The notes beneath the pieces were generated by a model that worked only from the letters and a program-made list of their open reading frames with translations, did not search any database and was not told the origin of the DNA. Positions 16,610-25,707 of a stretch of DNA of 64,000 nucleotides are shown piece after piece. How positions within the stretch are numbered: position 1 is the stretch's first letter; every line of letters begins with the position of its first letter. The stretch is from Streptomyces sp. NRRL F-5122 (lineage in GTDB: Bacteria; Actinomycetota; Actinomycetes; Streptomycetales; Streptomycetaceae). The stretch is taken from NCBI RefSeq assembly GCF_001507435.1, contig NZ_LMWH01000254.1:124001-188000 (forward strand), in the 5' to 3' direction. The translations under genes and the position numbers were made by a program.

Positions 16610-19224
16610 TGTCCACGACCGCACGCGGCGGGGACCGCCCCACGATCGTGCTCGTCGGCCACGGCATGGTCGGCCAGCGCTTCCTGGAAGCGCTGGCCGA
16701 GCGCGGCCTGACCGCCACGCACCGCGTGGTCGTGCTGTGCGAGGAGCCGCGTCCCGCCTACGACCGGGTCCGGCTCACCTCGTACTTCTCGGGCACCACG
16801 CCCGAGGAACTGTCGATGACCGACATGGAGTTCATCAACAGGCACGGGATCGAACTCCGCGTCGGCGACCCCGCCGGAAGGATCGACAGGGACACCCGCA
16901 CCGTCACCGCGCGCTCCGGGCTCACCGTCCCGTACGACACGCTTGTCCTCGCCACCGGCTCCTACCCCTTCGTGCCGCCGGTCCCCGGCAAGGACGCCGA
17001 GGGCTGCTTCGTCTACCGCACCGTCGAGGACCTGCTGGCCATCGAGAGGTACGCGAGGACGCGGGCCCGCACGGGCGCGGTGGTCGGCGGCGGGCTGCTC
17101 GGCCTGGAGGCGGCCGGCGCGCTCAAGGGTCTGGGCCTCTTGACGCACATCGTGGAGTTCGCGCCGCGGCTGATGCCCGTGCAGGTCGACGAGGGCGGTG
17201 GGGCCGCCCTTCTGCGCACCATCGAGGACATGGGCCTGACCGTGCACACCGGCACGGGCACCCAGGAGATCGTCGCCGGTGCGGACGGCACGGTGGCGGC
17301 CATGAAGCTGTCCGACGGCTCCGAGCTGGCCACCGACATGGTGGTGTTCTCGGCCGGAGTCCGCCCCCGCGACCGGCTCGCCCGCGACTGCGGGCTGACG
17401 GTGGGCGAGCGCGGCGGCATCGCCGTGGACGAGCAGTGCCGTACGGTCGCGGACCCCCGTGTGTTCGCGATCGGCGAGTGCGCACTCGCCTCCGACGGCC
17501 GGGTGTACGGGCTGGTCGCGCCGGGTTACGAGATGGCGGAGACTGCCGCGGCCACGATCGCCGCCGACGAGGCCGCGTTCACCGGGGCAGACCTGTCCAC
17601 CAAGCTCAAGCTGCTCGGCGTGGACGTCGCGTCGTTCGGCGACGCGCACGGCACCACCGAGGGCTCACTCGACGTCACCTACGCGGACTCGCGTTCGGGC
17701 ACGTACAAGAAGCTGGTCGTCGGCCGGGACGGGGAACTGCTCGGCGGCATCCTGGTCGGTGAGGCGGAGGCCTACGGGACGCTGCGCGCGCTCACCGGTT
17801 CGGTGCCGCCCGTACCGCCGGAGTCCCTGGTGCTGCCCGCCGGAGCCGGGTCACCCGCCCCGCTCGGACCGTCCGCGCTGCCGGACGAGGCGGTCGTCTG
17901 CTCCTGCCACAACGTCTCCAAGGGCACGATCCGCGACGCGATCACCGGGCACCGGTGCACCACCGTGCCGGAGGTGCAGAAGTGCACCAAGGCCGGCACG
18001 GGCTGCGGAAGTTGCGTCAAGGTGCTCGGCGGCCTGGTCGCCGACGAACTGGCGGCGAGCGGTGTCGAGGCCGACAAGGGCCTGTGCGGCTGCTTCCCGC
18101 AGACGCGGGAGGAGCTGTACGAGATCGTCCTCAGCCTGCGTGTCTCCTCCTATCGGCGGCTGCTCGACCGGTTCGGGCACCGACGCGCGCGGGGCGGGGA
18201 CGGGTGCGAGATCTGCAAGCCCGCGGTCGCCTCGATCATCGCCTCCCTGGCCCCGGCGATCGGCGCCTACGGACATGTGCTGGACGGCGAGCAGGCGGCA
18301 CTTCAGGACACCAACGACCACTTCCTCGCCAACCTGCAGAAGAACGGCTCCTACTCGGTCGTGCCTCGCATCGCCGGCGGCGAGATCACCCCGGAGAAGC
18401 TGATCGTGATCGGTGAGATCGCCCGCGACTTCGGCCTCTACACGAAGATCACCGGAGGCCAGCGCATCGACATGTTCGGCGCGCGGGTGGAGCAACTGCC
18501 GCTGATCTGGACCCGGCTGGTCGACGCCGGGTTCGAGTCCGGCCATGCCTACGGCAAGGCGCTGCGTACCGTGAAGTCCTGCGTGGGCCGGACCTGGTGC
18601 CGCTACGGCGTCCAGGACTCCGTGCGCATGGCGATCGATCTGGAACTGCGCTACCGGGGGCTCAGGTCCCCGCACAAGCTGAAGTCGGCGGTCTCCGGCT
18701 GCGCCCGCGAGTGTGCGGAGGCCCGGTCCAAGGACTTCGGCGTGATCGCCACGGCGAACGGCTGGAACCTCTATGTGGGCGGGAACGGCGGCGCCTCCCC
18801 GCGCCATGCCGATCTGCTCGCCCAGGACCTCTCCGACGCCGAACTCGTCCGTACGATCGACCGCTTCCTGATGTTCTACATCCGCACCGCCGACCGGCTG
18901 GAGCGCACCTCGGTGTGGCTGGAGCGGATCCCGGGAGGTCTTGCCCACGTACGGGACGTGGTGGTCCACGATTCCCTCGGGATCTGCGGGGAGCTCGAGT
19001 CCCTGATGGCGGCCCATGTGGCGAACTACCGCGACGAATGGGCCGAGACCGTCGCCGACCCCGAGAAGTTGGCTCGTTTCGTGTCGTTCGTCAACGCGCC
19101 GGACACCCCGGACCCCGTCGTCGGCTTCGTGCCCGAGCGCGACCAGATCAAGCCCGACCTGCCGTTGCTGGCCATCGGCCCCCGCCCCGACGAGGACGTC
19201 CTGGAAGGAAGTGCCGCACGATGA
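16609..19224 (+). CDS. nirB: Nitrite reductase [NAD(P)H] large subunit
   Basis: Reduces nitrite to ammonium with six electrons from NAD(P)H. The 871 residues contain an FAD/NAD(P)H module (VLVGHGMVGQRFLEAL; AVVGGGLLGLEAAGAL), a BFD-type [2Fe-2S] region (VCSCHNVSKGTI, CTKAGTGCGSCVK, then GDGCEICKPAV), and the siroheme/[4Fe-4S] reductase half. The siroheme ligands are in KSCVGRTWCRYG (C-x5-C) and SGCARECAEA (C-x3-C). Length is normal for NirB. The start overlaps the upstream stop and the stop overlaps nirD, showing tight translational coupling. Expression is probably under GlnR through the box before the operon. Confidence 0.96.
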   Translation: MSTTARGGDRPTIVLVGHGMVGQRFLEALAERGLTATHRVVVLCEEPRPAYDRVRLTSYFSGTTPEELSMTDMEFINRHGIELRVGDPAGRIDRDTRTVTARSGLTVPYDTLVLATGSYPFVPPVPGKDAEGCFVYRTVEDLLAIERYARTRARTGAVVGGGLLGLEAAGALKGLGLLTHIVEFAPRLMPVQVDEGGGAALLRTIEDMGLTVHTGTGTQEIVAGADGTVAAMKLSDGSELATDMVVFSAGVRPRDRLARDCGLTVGERGGIAVDEQCRTVADPRVFAIGECALASDGRVYGLVAPGYEMAETAAATIAADEAAFTGADLSTKLKLLGVDVASFGDAHGTTEGSLDVTYADSRSGTYKKLVVGRDGELLGGILVGEAEAYGTLRALTGSVPPVPPESLVLPAGAGSPAPLGPSALPDEAVVCSCHNVSKGTIRDAITGHRCTTVPEVQKCTKAGTGCGSCVKVLGGLVADELAASGVEADKGLCGCFPQTREELYEIVLSLRVSSYRRLLDRFGHRRARGGDGCEICKPAVASIIASLAPAIGAYGHVLDGEQAALQDTNDHFLANLQKNGSYSVVPRIAGGEITPEKLIVIGEIARDFGLYTKITGGQRIDMFGARVEQLPLIWTRLVDAGFESGHAYGKALRTVKSCVGRTWCRYGVQDSVRMAIDLELRYRGLRSPHKLKSAVSGCARECAEARSKDFGVIATANGWNLYVGGNGGASPRHADLLAQDLSDAELVRTIDRFLMFYIRTADRLERTSVWLERIPGGLAHVRDVVVHDSLGICGELESLMAAHVANYRDEWAETVADPEKLARFVSFVNAPDTPDPVVGFVPERDQIKPDLPLLAIGPRPDEDVLEGSAAR

Positions 19225-19595
19225 CCCTGGCATCGGGGACGACCGGTCCGAAGGTCCAGCTCCGCCTCGACGGGGACGGCTGGTTCACGGTCTGCGACCT
19301 GAGCCTGCTGACCCCCGAGGGCAGAGGCGTGGCCGCGCTGCTGCCGGACGGCCGCCAGGTGGCGCTCTTCCGCGACCGCGCCGGCCGGCTGTACGGCATC
19401 GACAACCGGGACCCCTTCGGCGGCGCGGCGGTGCTCTCTCGCGGCCTGACGGGCACCCACGACGGCCGGCCGTTCGTCGCCTCCCCTCTGCTGAAGCAGC
19501 GCTTCGACCTGCTCTCCGGCCGGTGCCTGGACGACGAGTCGGTTCGGGTGGCGACCTACGAGGTGCGTACCGCGCTCGACCCTTTGCTTGACTGA
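19221..19595 (+). CDS. nirD: Nitrite reductase small subunit
   Basis: A 124-residue Rieske-fold protein that partners NirB. As usual for NirD, the iron-binding CxH/CxxH residues are missing: the positions read IDNRDPFGGAAVLSRG and SPLLKQRFDLLSGRCL. So the fold is kept without a cluster and the role is structural. ATG overlaps the nirB stop (ATGA). It is the last gene of the operon; the following tetR has its own operator-like site. Confidence 0.93.
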   Translation: MTLASGTTGPKVQLRLDGDGWFTVCDLSLLTPEGRGVAALLPDGRQVALFRDRAGRLYGIDNRDPFGGAAVLSRGLTGTHDGRPFVASPLLKQRFDLLSGRCLDDESVRVATYEVRTALDPLLD

Positions 19596-19602
19596 TCGTT
19601 CC
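19595..19602. promoter_or_regulatory. ATCGTTCC motif, first copy (before tetR)
   Basis: ATCGTTCC occurs directly after nirD and 22 bases before the tetR start; the same octamer recurs before the SDR gene at 20253-20260 in a similar A-rich setting (CCGGAAAA here, AATAAA there). Two copies flanking one regulator gene suggest its binding site. Confidence 0.45.
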
Positions 19603-19624
19603 GGAAAATCCTAGGCTCCGGCAT

Positions 19625-20206
19625 ATGGCGAGGACCAAGGAGTTCGACCCCGACGCCGCGCTGCAGGCGGCCCTGGAGCTGTTCTGGCGGCGCGGCTACG
19701 AGGCGACGTCCATGTCCGACCTGGTCGAGCACCTGGGGATCGGGCGCGCCAGCCTGTACGCGACGTTCGGCAGCAAGCACGAGCTCTACCTCAAGGCGTT
19801 CGACCGTTACGGCGAGAACCGCGACGCCGTCCTGCTGAGGGAGCTGTCCCGGCCGGGACCCGCACTGCCGGCCGTACGGGCCGTCCTGCGCCGCTTCGCC
19901 GCGGAGGCGGCCGACGAGGAGCGGCTCAGCGGCTGCCTCGTCACGAACACGGCCGCCGAGCTCGCACCGCACGACCCGGAGGCGGCCCGCCGCGTCGAGC
20001 AGCGGTGGGACTACGCCGAGACCCTGCTGCACTCGGCGCTGGCCCGCGCACAGGCGCAGGGGGAACTGTCCGGCGACCGCGATCCGCGCGCCCTCGCCCG
20101 CATGCTGCTGGTGGTGATGCAGGGGCTGCGGGTCGCCGGGAAGGCCTCGTCGGACCCGGCACGCGTGCGGGACGCGGCGGAGCAGGCCCTGTCCGTGCTC
20201 GACTGA
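19625..20206 (+). CDS. TetR-family transcriptional regulator
   Basis: 193 residues. The N-terminal helix-turn-helix is typical (SMSDLVEHLGIGRASLYATFGSKHELYLKAFDRY). The C-terminal ligand domain is of the YcdC/AcuR-like type, with a single Cys (SGCLVTNTAAEL). It precedes a short-chain dehydrogenase on the same strand with 70 bases between. A shared octamer ATCGTTCC stands before both genes, so it most likely represses itself and the dehydrogenase until a small organic ligand, perhaps the enzyme's substrate, is present. Confidence 0.92.
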   Translation: MARTKEFDPDAALQAALELFWRRGYEATSMSDLVEHLGIGRASLYATFGSKHELYLKAFDRYGENRDAVLLRELSRPGPALPAVRAVLRRFAAEAADEERLSGCLVTNTAAELAPHDPEAARRVEQRWDYAETLLHSALARAQAQGELSGDRDPRALARMLLVVMQGLRVAGKASSDPARVRDAAEQALSVLD

Positions 20207-20252
20207 GGCACTCGTGCGGTCAGGCCCGGGGCCATGCCGTCATACTGAACCA

Positions 20253-20260
20253 ATCGTTCC
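20253..20260. promoter_or_regulatory. ATCGTTCC motif, second copy (before SDR)
   Basis: The second copy of the octamer, inside CCAATCGTTCCAAT, an imperfect dyad, 17 bases before the SDR start. See the first copy before tetR. Confidence 0.45.
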
Positions 20261-20276
20261 AATAAAGGGGGAGATC

Positions 20277-21041
20277 ATGAGCACTCGCTTCTCCGGCCGC
20301 ACCGCCCTCGTCACCGGCGCCGGCTCCGGCATCGGCCGGGCGATCGCGCAAGCGCTGGCCGCGGAGGGCGCACGGGTCGTCGTCGCCGGAAGACGGCGCG
20401 AACCGCTTCAGGAGACGGTCCGGCTCATCGAGGAGCGGGGCGGGACCGCGCTCGCGGCGACCGCCGACGTCGCACGCCCCGGAGACGCCGAGGCACTGGT
20501 CCAGGCGGCGGTGGACCACTACGGCTCGCTCGACGTGGCGGTCAACAACGCCGGCGTCTTCCGGGGCGGCCGGCCCCTGGCCGACCTTCCGGAGGCCGAC
20601 TGGCACAGCCAGCTCGACATCAACGTCAGCGGCATGTTCCTGGCTCTGCGGGCACAGATCCGCCGGATGCGGACCCAGCCGTCGGGCGGCGCGATCGTCA
20701 ATGTCTCCTCCACCTTCGGACTCCACACCACAACCCCCGGGGCCGCCGCCTACTCCGCCACCAAGGCCGCCGTGACCGCGCTCAGCCGCGGCGCCGCCCT
20801 GGACCACATCCGCGACGGGGTCCGTATCAACGTGGTCAGCCCGGGAGCCACCGACACCCCGATGTCACTGCGATCCGGCGAGACGGAGGCCGGGCGCACC
20901 GAGCGCGCGAGGGCCACGCTCCCGCTGGGCCGGATCTCGGCGACACAGGAGGTGGCCGCCGCCGTGCTCTATCTCGCCTGCGACGACGCCGCCTCCGTCG
21001 TCGGCACCGATCTCGTGGTGGACAGCGGCGGCTCGCTCTGA
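20277..21041 (+). CDS. Short-chain dehydrogenase/reductase (classical SDR)
   Basis: A 254-residue NAD(P)(H)-dependent oxidoreductase. It has the cofactor motif TGAGSGIG at 13-20, the structural NNAG near 89, the catalytic Ser in NVSSTFG and the catalytic pair YSATK near 157. An Arg-rich AGRRRE after the second strand suggests NADP preference. The substrate is unknown. The ATG follows a GGGGGAG ribosome site. It is probably controlled by the TetR gene in front. A strong hairpin follows its stop. Confidence 0.93.
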   Translation: MSTRFSGRTALVTGAGSGIGRAIAQALAAEGARVVVAGRRREPLQETVRLIEERGGTALAATADVARPGDAEALVQAAVDHYGSLDVAVNNAGVFRGGRPLADLPEADWHSQLDINVSGMFLALRAQIRRMRTQPSGGAIVNVSSTFGLHTTTPGAAAYSATKAAVTALSRGAALDHIRDGVRINVVSPGATDTPMSLRSGETEAGRTERARATLPLGRISATQEVAAAVLYLACDDAASVVGTDLVVDSGGSL

Positions 21042-21078
21042 CGCCTGCGGCCCGCCGCGAACGGACCGCGTACGGCAA

Positions 21079-21113
21079 GAGGGCGGCACCCCCCGCACAG
21101 GGGTGCCGCCCTC
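21079..21113. terminator. Bidirectional hairpin between SDR and ppdK
   Basis: GAGGGCGGCACCCC and its exact complement are separated by a 7-base loop: a 14-bp stem between two convergent genes. One of the strongest hairpins in the window; likely terminates both. Confidence 0.85.
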
Positions 21114-21195
21114 TCCCGGTGTCCGGTGCCGCCCTCGTGTCGGTTCGGTGAGGGTCGGGGTGACCGACGACGGCCCCGGAGGTCTCGCGCCGGCG

Positions 21196-23937
21196 TCAGC
21201 GGTGGTCGCTGCCCTCCGCCAGTGATGCCGCCCGGCCCGCCTCAAGGCGGGCCACCGGGATCCGGAACGGGGAGCAGGAGACGTAGTCGAGGCCGACCTC
21301 GTGGAAGAAGTGGACGGACTCGGGGTCGCCGCCGTGCTCGCCGCAGACCCCGAGCTTGAGGTCGGGGCGGGTGGCACGGCCGGCCGTGGCGGCGGCCTTC
21401 ACCAGGGAGCCGACGCCGTCCCTGTCGATCGTCTCGAACGGGCTGACGCCGAAGATGCCCTTCTCCAGGTACGCCGTGAAGAAGCTCGCCTCCACGTCGT
21501 CCCGGCTGAAGCCCCACACCGTCTGGGTGAGGTCGTTCGTGCCGAAGGAGAAGAACTCGGCGGCCTCGGCGATCTGAGCTGCGGTCAGCGCGGCACGCGG
21601 CAGCTCGATCATGGTGCCGATGGCCAGCTTCAGCGTCGCGCCGGAGGCCGCCTCCACCTCGGCGATGACCCGGTCCGCCTCCTCGCGCACGATCTCCAGC
21701 TCCTGGACGGTGCCGACGAGCGGGATCATGACCTCCGCGCGCGGGTCGCCCTTGGCGGCCTTGCGTTCGGCGGCCGCCTCCGCGATGGCCCGCACCTGCA
21801 TCGTGAACAGTCCCGGGATGACGAGGCCGAGGCGCACCCCGCGCAGGCCCAGCATCGGGTTCTGCTCGTGCAGCCGGTGCACCGCCTGGAGGAGACGCAG
21901 GTCGTTCTCGTGCGGCTCCTGACGGGACTCCGCAAGCGCCACGCGCACCGAAAGCTCGGTGATGTCCGGCAGGAACTCGTGCAGCGGCGGGTCCAGGAGC
22001 CGGACCGTCACCGGGAGGCCGTCCATCGCCTCGAAGAGCTCCACGAAGTCCTGCTTCTGCAGCGGAAGCAGCTCCTTCAGGGACTCCTCGCGCTCGGTCT
22101 CGGTGTCCGCCAGGATCAGGCGCTCGACCAGCTCGCGCCGGTCGCCGAGGAACATGTGCTCCGTGCGGCACAGGCCGATGCCCTGCGCCCCGAAGCGCCG
22201 CGCGCGCAGCGCGTCCTCGGCGTTGTCCGCGTTGGCGCGTACGCGCAGACGGCGCTTGCGGTCGGCGAACGCCATGATCCGGTGCACGGCCTCGACCAGT
22301 TCGTCGGCGTCGTCGGCACCCGCGTGCATCCGGCCCTCGAAGTACTCCACCACCGGCGAGGGCACCACCGGGACCTCACCGAGGTACACCTTGCCGCTCG
22401 ACCCGTCGATCGAGATGAGGTCGCCCTCCTCGACGACGTGCCCGCCGGGCACGGTCATCCGCCGGCGCTTGGTGTCGACCTCCAGCTCCTCGGCGCCGCA
22501 CACACAGGTCTTGCCCATGCCGCGGGCCACGACGGCCGCGTGCGAGGTCTTGCCGCCGCGCGAGGTCAGGATGCCCTCGGCCGCGATCATGCCGTCCAGG
22601 TCGTCGGGGTTGGTCTCGCGGCGCACCAGGATGACCTTCTCGCCCGAGCGGGACCACTTCACCGCGGTGTACGAGTCGAAGACCGCCTTGCCGACCGCCG
22701 CGCCCGGCGAGGCCGCGATGCCCCGGCCAACCTGCTCGACCTTCGCGTGCTCGTCGAAGCGCGGGAACATCAGCTGCGCGAGCTGGGCGCCCGTCACCCG
22801 CTGGAGCGCCTCCGCCTCGTCGATGAGGCCCTGGTCCACCAGCTGCGTCGCGATGCGGAAGGCCGCGCCCGCGGTGCGCTTGCCGACGCGGGTCTGCAGC
22901 ATCCACAGCCGGCCGCGCTCGATGGTGAACTCGATGTCGCACAGGTCCTTGTAATGGTTCTCCAGCGTCTCCATGATCTGCATCAGCTGGTCGTACGACT
23001 TCTTGTCGATCTGCTCCAGATCGGCGAGGACCACGGTGTTGCGGATGCCCGCGACGACGTCCTCGCCCTGCGCGTTCTGCAGGTAGTCGCCGTACACGCC
23101 CTGATGCCCGGAGGCGGGGTCGCGGGTGAAGGCCACGCCGGTACCCGAGTCGGGGCCCAGGTTGCCGAAGACCATCGAGCAGACGTTGACGGCCGTGCCC
23201 AGGTCGTGCGGGATGCGCTCCTGGCGCCGGTAGAGCTTCGCCCGGTCGCCGTTCCACGAGTCGAAGACCGCCTTGATGGCCAGGTCCATCTGCTCGCGCG
23301 GGTCCTGCGGGAAGTCGCGCCCGGCCTCGGTCTTGACGATCTTCTTGAACTTGGTGACCAGCTTCTTGAGGTCCGCGGCCTCCAACTCCGTGTCGACCGA
23401 GACCTTCTTGGCCTGCTTGGCCGCCTCGAGCGCGTCCTCGAAGAGGTCGCCCTCGACACCGAGAACGGTCTTGCCGAACATCTGGATGAGACGGCGGTAG
23501 GAGTCCCAGGCGAAGCGCTCGTCGCCGGCCTGCTTCGCCAGACCCTGCACCGACTTGTCGGAGAGCCCGATGTTCAGGACCGTGTCCATCATGCCGGGCA
23601 TGGAGAACTTCGCACCGGAACGCACCGAGACCAGCAAGGGGTCGTCGGCCTGACCGAGCTTCTTCCCCATCCGCTTCTCGAGCGCCTCGAGGTGCGCACT
23701 CACCTCGTCACGCAGTGCCGCCGGCTCCTCACCGCTGTCCAGGTAGACCTTGCAGGCCTCCGTGGTGATGGTGAAGCCCGGAGGGACGGGCAGACCCAGG
23801 TTGGTCATCTCGGCGAGGTTGGCACCCTTGCCGCCGAGGAGGTCCTTGAGGTCCTTGTTGCCTTCGGTGAAGTCGTAAACGAACTTCACGCCCTCGCCGC
23901 CGTTTTCAGCTACGTGGGGATCTTTGTTTTCCGACAC
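21196..23937 (-). CDS. ppdK: Pyruvate, phosphate dikinase
   Basis: Interconverts pyruvate, ATP and Pi with PEP, AMP and PPi, linking pyruvate to gluconeogenesis. The 913-residue protein has the N-terminal nucleotide-binding domain (KDLLGGKGANLAEMTNLGLPVPPGFT), the swivelling domain with the phosphohistidine in GGKTSHAAVVARG, and the C-terminal PEP/pyruvate barrel with the catalytic Cys in LKLGVCGEHGGDP. Length is normal. The GTG start (MSENKDPHVAENGG) has a GAGGAG site nine bases before it; a longer frame has none. A 430-base leader rich in perfect inverted repeats precedes it. Confidence 0.96.
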   Translation of the reverse strand: MSENKDPHVAENGGEGVKFVYDFTEGNKDLKDLLGGKGANLAEMTNLGLPVPPGFTITTEACKVYLDSGEEPAALRDEVSAHLEALEKRMGKKLGQADDPLLVSVRSGAKFSMPGMMDTVLNIGLSDKSVQGLAKQAGDERFAWDSYRRLIQMFGKTVLGVEGDLFEDALEAAKQAKKVSVDTELEAADLKKLVTKFKKIVKTEAGRDFPQDPREQMDLAIKAVFDSWNGDRAKLYRRQERIPHDLGTAVNVCSMVFGNLGPDSGTGVAFTRDPASGHQGVYGDYLQNAQGEDVVAGIRNTVVLADLEQIDKKSYDQLMQIMETLENHYKDLCDIEFTIERGRLWMLQTRVGKRTAGAAFRIATQLVDQGLIDEAEALQRVTGAQLAQLMFPRFDEHAKVEQVGRGIAASPGAAVGKAVFDSYTAVKWSRSGEKVILVRRETNPDDLDGMIAAEGILTSRGGKTSHAAVVARGMGKTCVCGAEELEVDTKRRRMTVPGGHVVEEGDLISIDGSSGKVYLGEVPVVPSPVVEYFEGRMHAGADDADELVEAVHRIMAFADRKRRLRVRANADNAEDALRARRFGAQGIGLCRTEHMFLGDRRELVERLILADTETEREESLKELLPLQKQDFVELFEAMDGLPVTVRLLDPPLHEFLPDITELSVRVALAESRQEPHENDLRLLQAVHRLHEQNPMLGLRGVRLGLVIPGLFTMQVRAIAEAAAERKAAKGDPRAEVMIPLVGTVQELEIVREEADRVIAEVEAASGATLKLAIGTMIELPRAALTAAQIAEAAEFFSFGTNDLTQTVWGFSRDDVEASFFTAYLEKGIFGVSPFETIDRDGVGSLVKAAATAGRATRPDLKLGVCGEHGGDPESVHFFHEVGLDYVSCSPFRIPVARLEAGRAASLAEGSDHR

Positions 23938-24366
23938 GGTCTCGACTCCTCGAGGACGCGGTGGCTGCCCTGACGGCGAGGAACATACCCAGATCAAAGG
24001 CGTCTGGGTACGTCCACTTGTGCGTCATGCCGCTGTAACCACTCGTCCGCCACCGGATCGAAAGTCAAAGCTTGGCAACCGCCCATCGGGTGAGGTTTTC
24101 ACTTCTTGAACGCATCACCGCCCAGCAGTCCGGATTTATTGCTCAGATGAGCAGCTGGCCACACGTCTGATTTCGATCGATGAACGATCAGCGGGTGGCA
24201 CTCAGTGCCACTCCTTGGAGAAGTGCAGCCGAGCATGATCCGCTCATCTGAGCGGAGCCCCTATCAAGGGTGGCGAGAATCACGCTATACGGAGCGGTCC
24301 GGTTTCACCATGTGGACGGGGATCCGGGCGGAAACACGGCTTTCACGTCTCGGGCGCGGGCAGCCC
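23938..24366 (-). promoter_or_regulatory. ppdK upstream region with a cluster of perfect inverted repeats
   Basis: No gene is visible in these 430 bases. Three perfect dyads stand out. TGCTCA-GA-TGAGCA is at 24140-24153. GTGGCACT-C-AGTGCCAC is at 24195-24211. TCCGCTCA-TC-TGAGCGGA is at 24239-24256. The first and third share the core GCTCA-n2-TGAGC, 100 bases apart. An imperfect dyad around CGATCGATGAACGATC lies between them. The region is more AT-rich than its surroundings, as expected for a regulated promoter of ppdK. The regulator is unknown; the ROK protein encoded just upstream is a candidate. Confidence 0.6.
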
Positions 24367-25587
24367 TCACACACCGAGCGCGAGCAGCCGTTCCTCCACC
24401 CGGTCCGGGGCGTAGAGATGCTCGACGACCAGGGCACCCGCCCCCACCAGGCCCGCCCGCTCCCCGAGCCGCGAGGTCACCACGTCCAGATGCGCGGTGG
24501 AGCGGGGCAGCGCCCGCTGGTACAGCAGTTCCCGCAGGCCCGTCAGGAAGGGGGTTCCGGCCAAATCGCCGGCGATCATCAGCACCCCTGGATTGAGCAG
24601 CGTCACCACGGTCGCCAGGACGTCCCCGACATGCCGCCCGGCCTCCCGGGCGAGCGCGGCCGCCTCCGGATGCCCGGCGGTCAGCAGGTCCCGTACGTCC
24701 GATCCGGAAGCGGCCGGAACCCCCGCCTCCGCGAGCCGTCGCGCCACGGCTCCACCGCTCGCCACCGCGGCCAGGCAGCCGTAGGAGCCGCAGCGGCACA
24801 ACGCCTCCGCGCCCGCGGGGACGCGGATGTGCCCGATGTCCCCGGCGCCGCCGTCGATGCCGCGGTAGATGTGCCCGTCGACGACCACACCCGCGCCGAT
24901 ACCGGTGGAGACCTTGACCAGCACGAAGGCCGAGCAGTCCGGATGTCCGGTGCGCTGTTCGCCGTAGGCCATCAGATTGGCGTCGTTGTCGACCAGGACG
25001 GGCACCTCGGCGCCGGAGCGCGCGTGCTCGGCGAAGGCCCGGCCCAGGCGTCCCCGTATGTCGAAGCCGTCCCAGCCCGGCATGATCGGCGGCTGGACGA
25101 TCCGGCCGGTGTCGCTGTCCACCGGTCCGGGAACGGCGAGCCCGATCCCGCAGACCTCCTGCACCCCGCGGCCCGCCTTCGGGAGCAGTTCGGCGAACCA
25201 GCGGCCCAGCTCCCCGAGGACGGCGTCCGGGCCGTCCTCGACGACCAGGCTCCCGGAGTGCTCCGCGAGGATCTCGCCGGCCAGGGAGAGCACCGCCGCA
25301 CGGCCATGCCGTGTGTCGAGGTCGGCGGCCAGCACCACCGCGTGGGCGTCGTCGAACTCCAGGGTGATCGAGGGGCGGCCGCCCAGCGGGGAGTCGACCG
25401 GTCCGCCGGCGCCCTCGCGCAGCCAGCCGGCGCGGAAGAGCCGGTCGAGTCGCTGACCGACCGTGGCCCGGGACAGCCCCGTGGCCTGCTGCAGGGCACC
25501 CCGTGTCGTCGCGCGGCCGCTGCGCACCAGCTCGAGCAGATCTCCGGCGCTGGCCTGACCGCCCGCCTTCCCGGTCCTCGCGCTCAT
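24367..25587 (-). CDS. ROK-family transcriptional regulator
   Basis: A 406-residue repressor-type ROK protein. An N-terminal winged helix (TRGALQQATGLSRATVGQRLDRLFRAGWL) precedes an ASKHA sugar-kinase fold. Kinase-like parts are LVDNDANLMAYGE, the ROK zinc motif (GHIRVPAGAEALCRCGSYGCL, which gives the CxCGxxGCL Cys trio and the preceding His) and STGIGAGVVVDG. Such proteins sense sugars or sugar phosphates and repress uptake or catabolic genes. The ATG is preferred over an in-frame GTG two codons earlier because a GGGGG ribosome site sits at the right distance. Its targets could include ppdK downstream or the debranching-type gene upstream. Confidence 0.92.
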   Translation of the reverse strand: MSARTGKAGGQASAGDLLELVRSGRATTRGALQQATGLSRATVGQRLDRLFRAGWLREGAGGPVDSPLGGRPSITLEFDDAHAVVLAADLDTRHGRAAVLSLAGEILAEHSGSLVVEDGPDAVLGELGRWFAELLPKAGRGVQEVCGIGLAVPGPVDSDTGRIVQPPIMPGWDGFDIRGRLGRAFAEHARSGAEVPVLVDNDANLMAYGEQRTGHPDCSAFVLVKVSTGIGAGVVVDGHIYRGIDGGAGDIGHIRVPAGAEALCRCGSYGCLAAVASGGAVARRLAEAGVPAASGSDVRDLLTAGHPEAAALAREAGRHVGDVLATVVTLLNPGVLMIAGDLAGTPFLTGLRELLYQRALPRSTAHLDVVTSRLGERAGLVGAGALVVEHLYAPDRVEERLLALGV

Positions 25588-25614
25588 GCGCACCCCCTTG
25601 CGTTCGTCAACCTT

Positions 25615-25625
25615 GCATTACATGC
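25615..25625. promoter_or_regulatory. Small dyad in the ROK promoter
   Basis: GCAT-TAC-ATGC, inside an AT-rich stretch 28 bases before the ROK start codon. Possible autoregulatory operator; short, so only suggestive. Confidence 0.3.
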
Positions 25626-25707
25626 TGGGTTTTGCGTGTCAAATAGACGTAACTCTACGGTAGCTGGGGCCGAACCACTCGGCCGGACGTCGTTCGGGGG
25701 GACCTGA

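Noticed and set aside
21301..23973. An 890-codon plus-strand frame opposite ppdK
   Set aside because: Complementary to ppdK, which has all catalytic motifs. The product is Leu/Val/Arg/His-rich without any domain.
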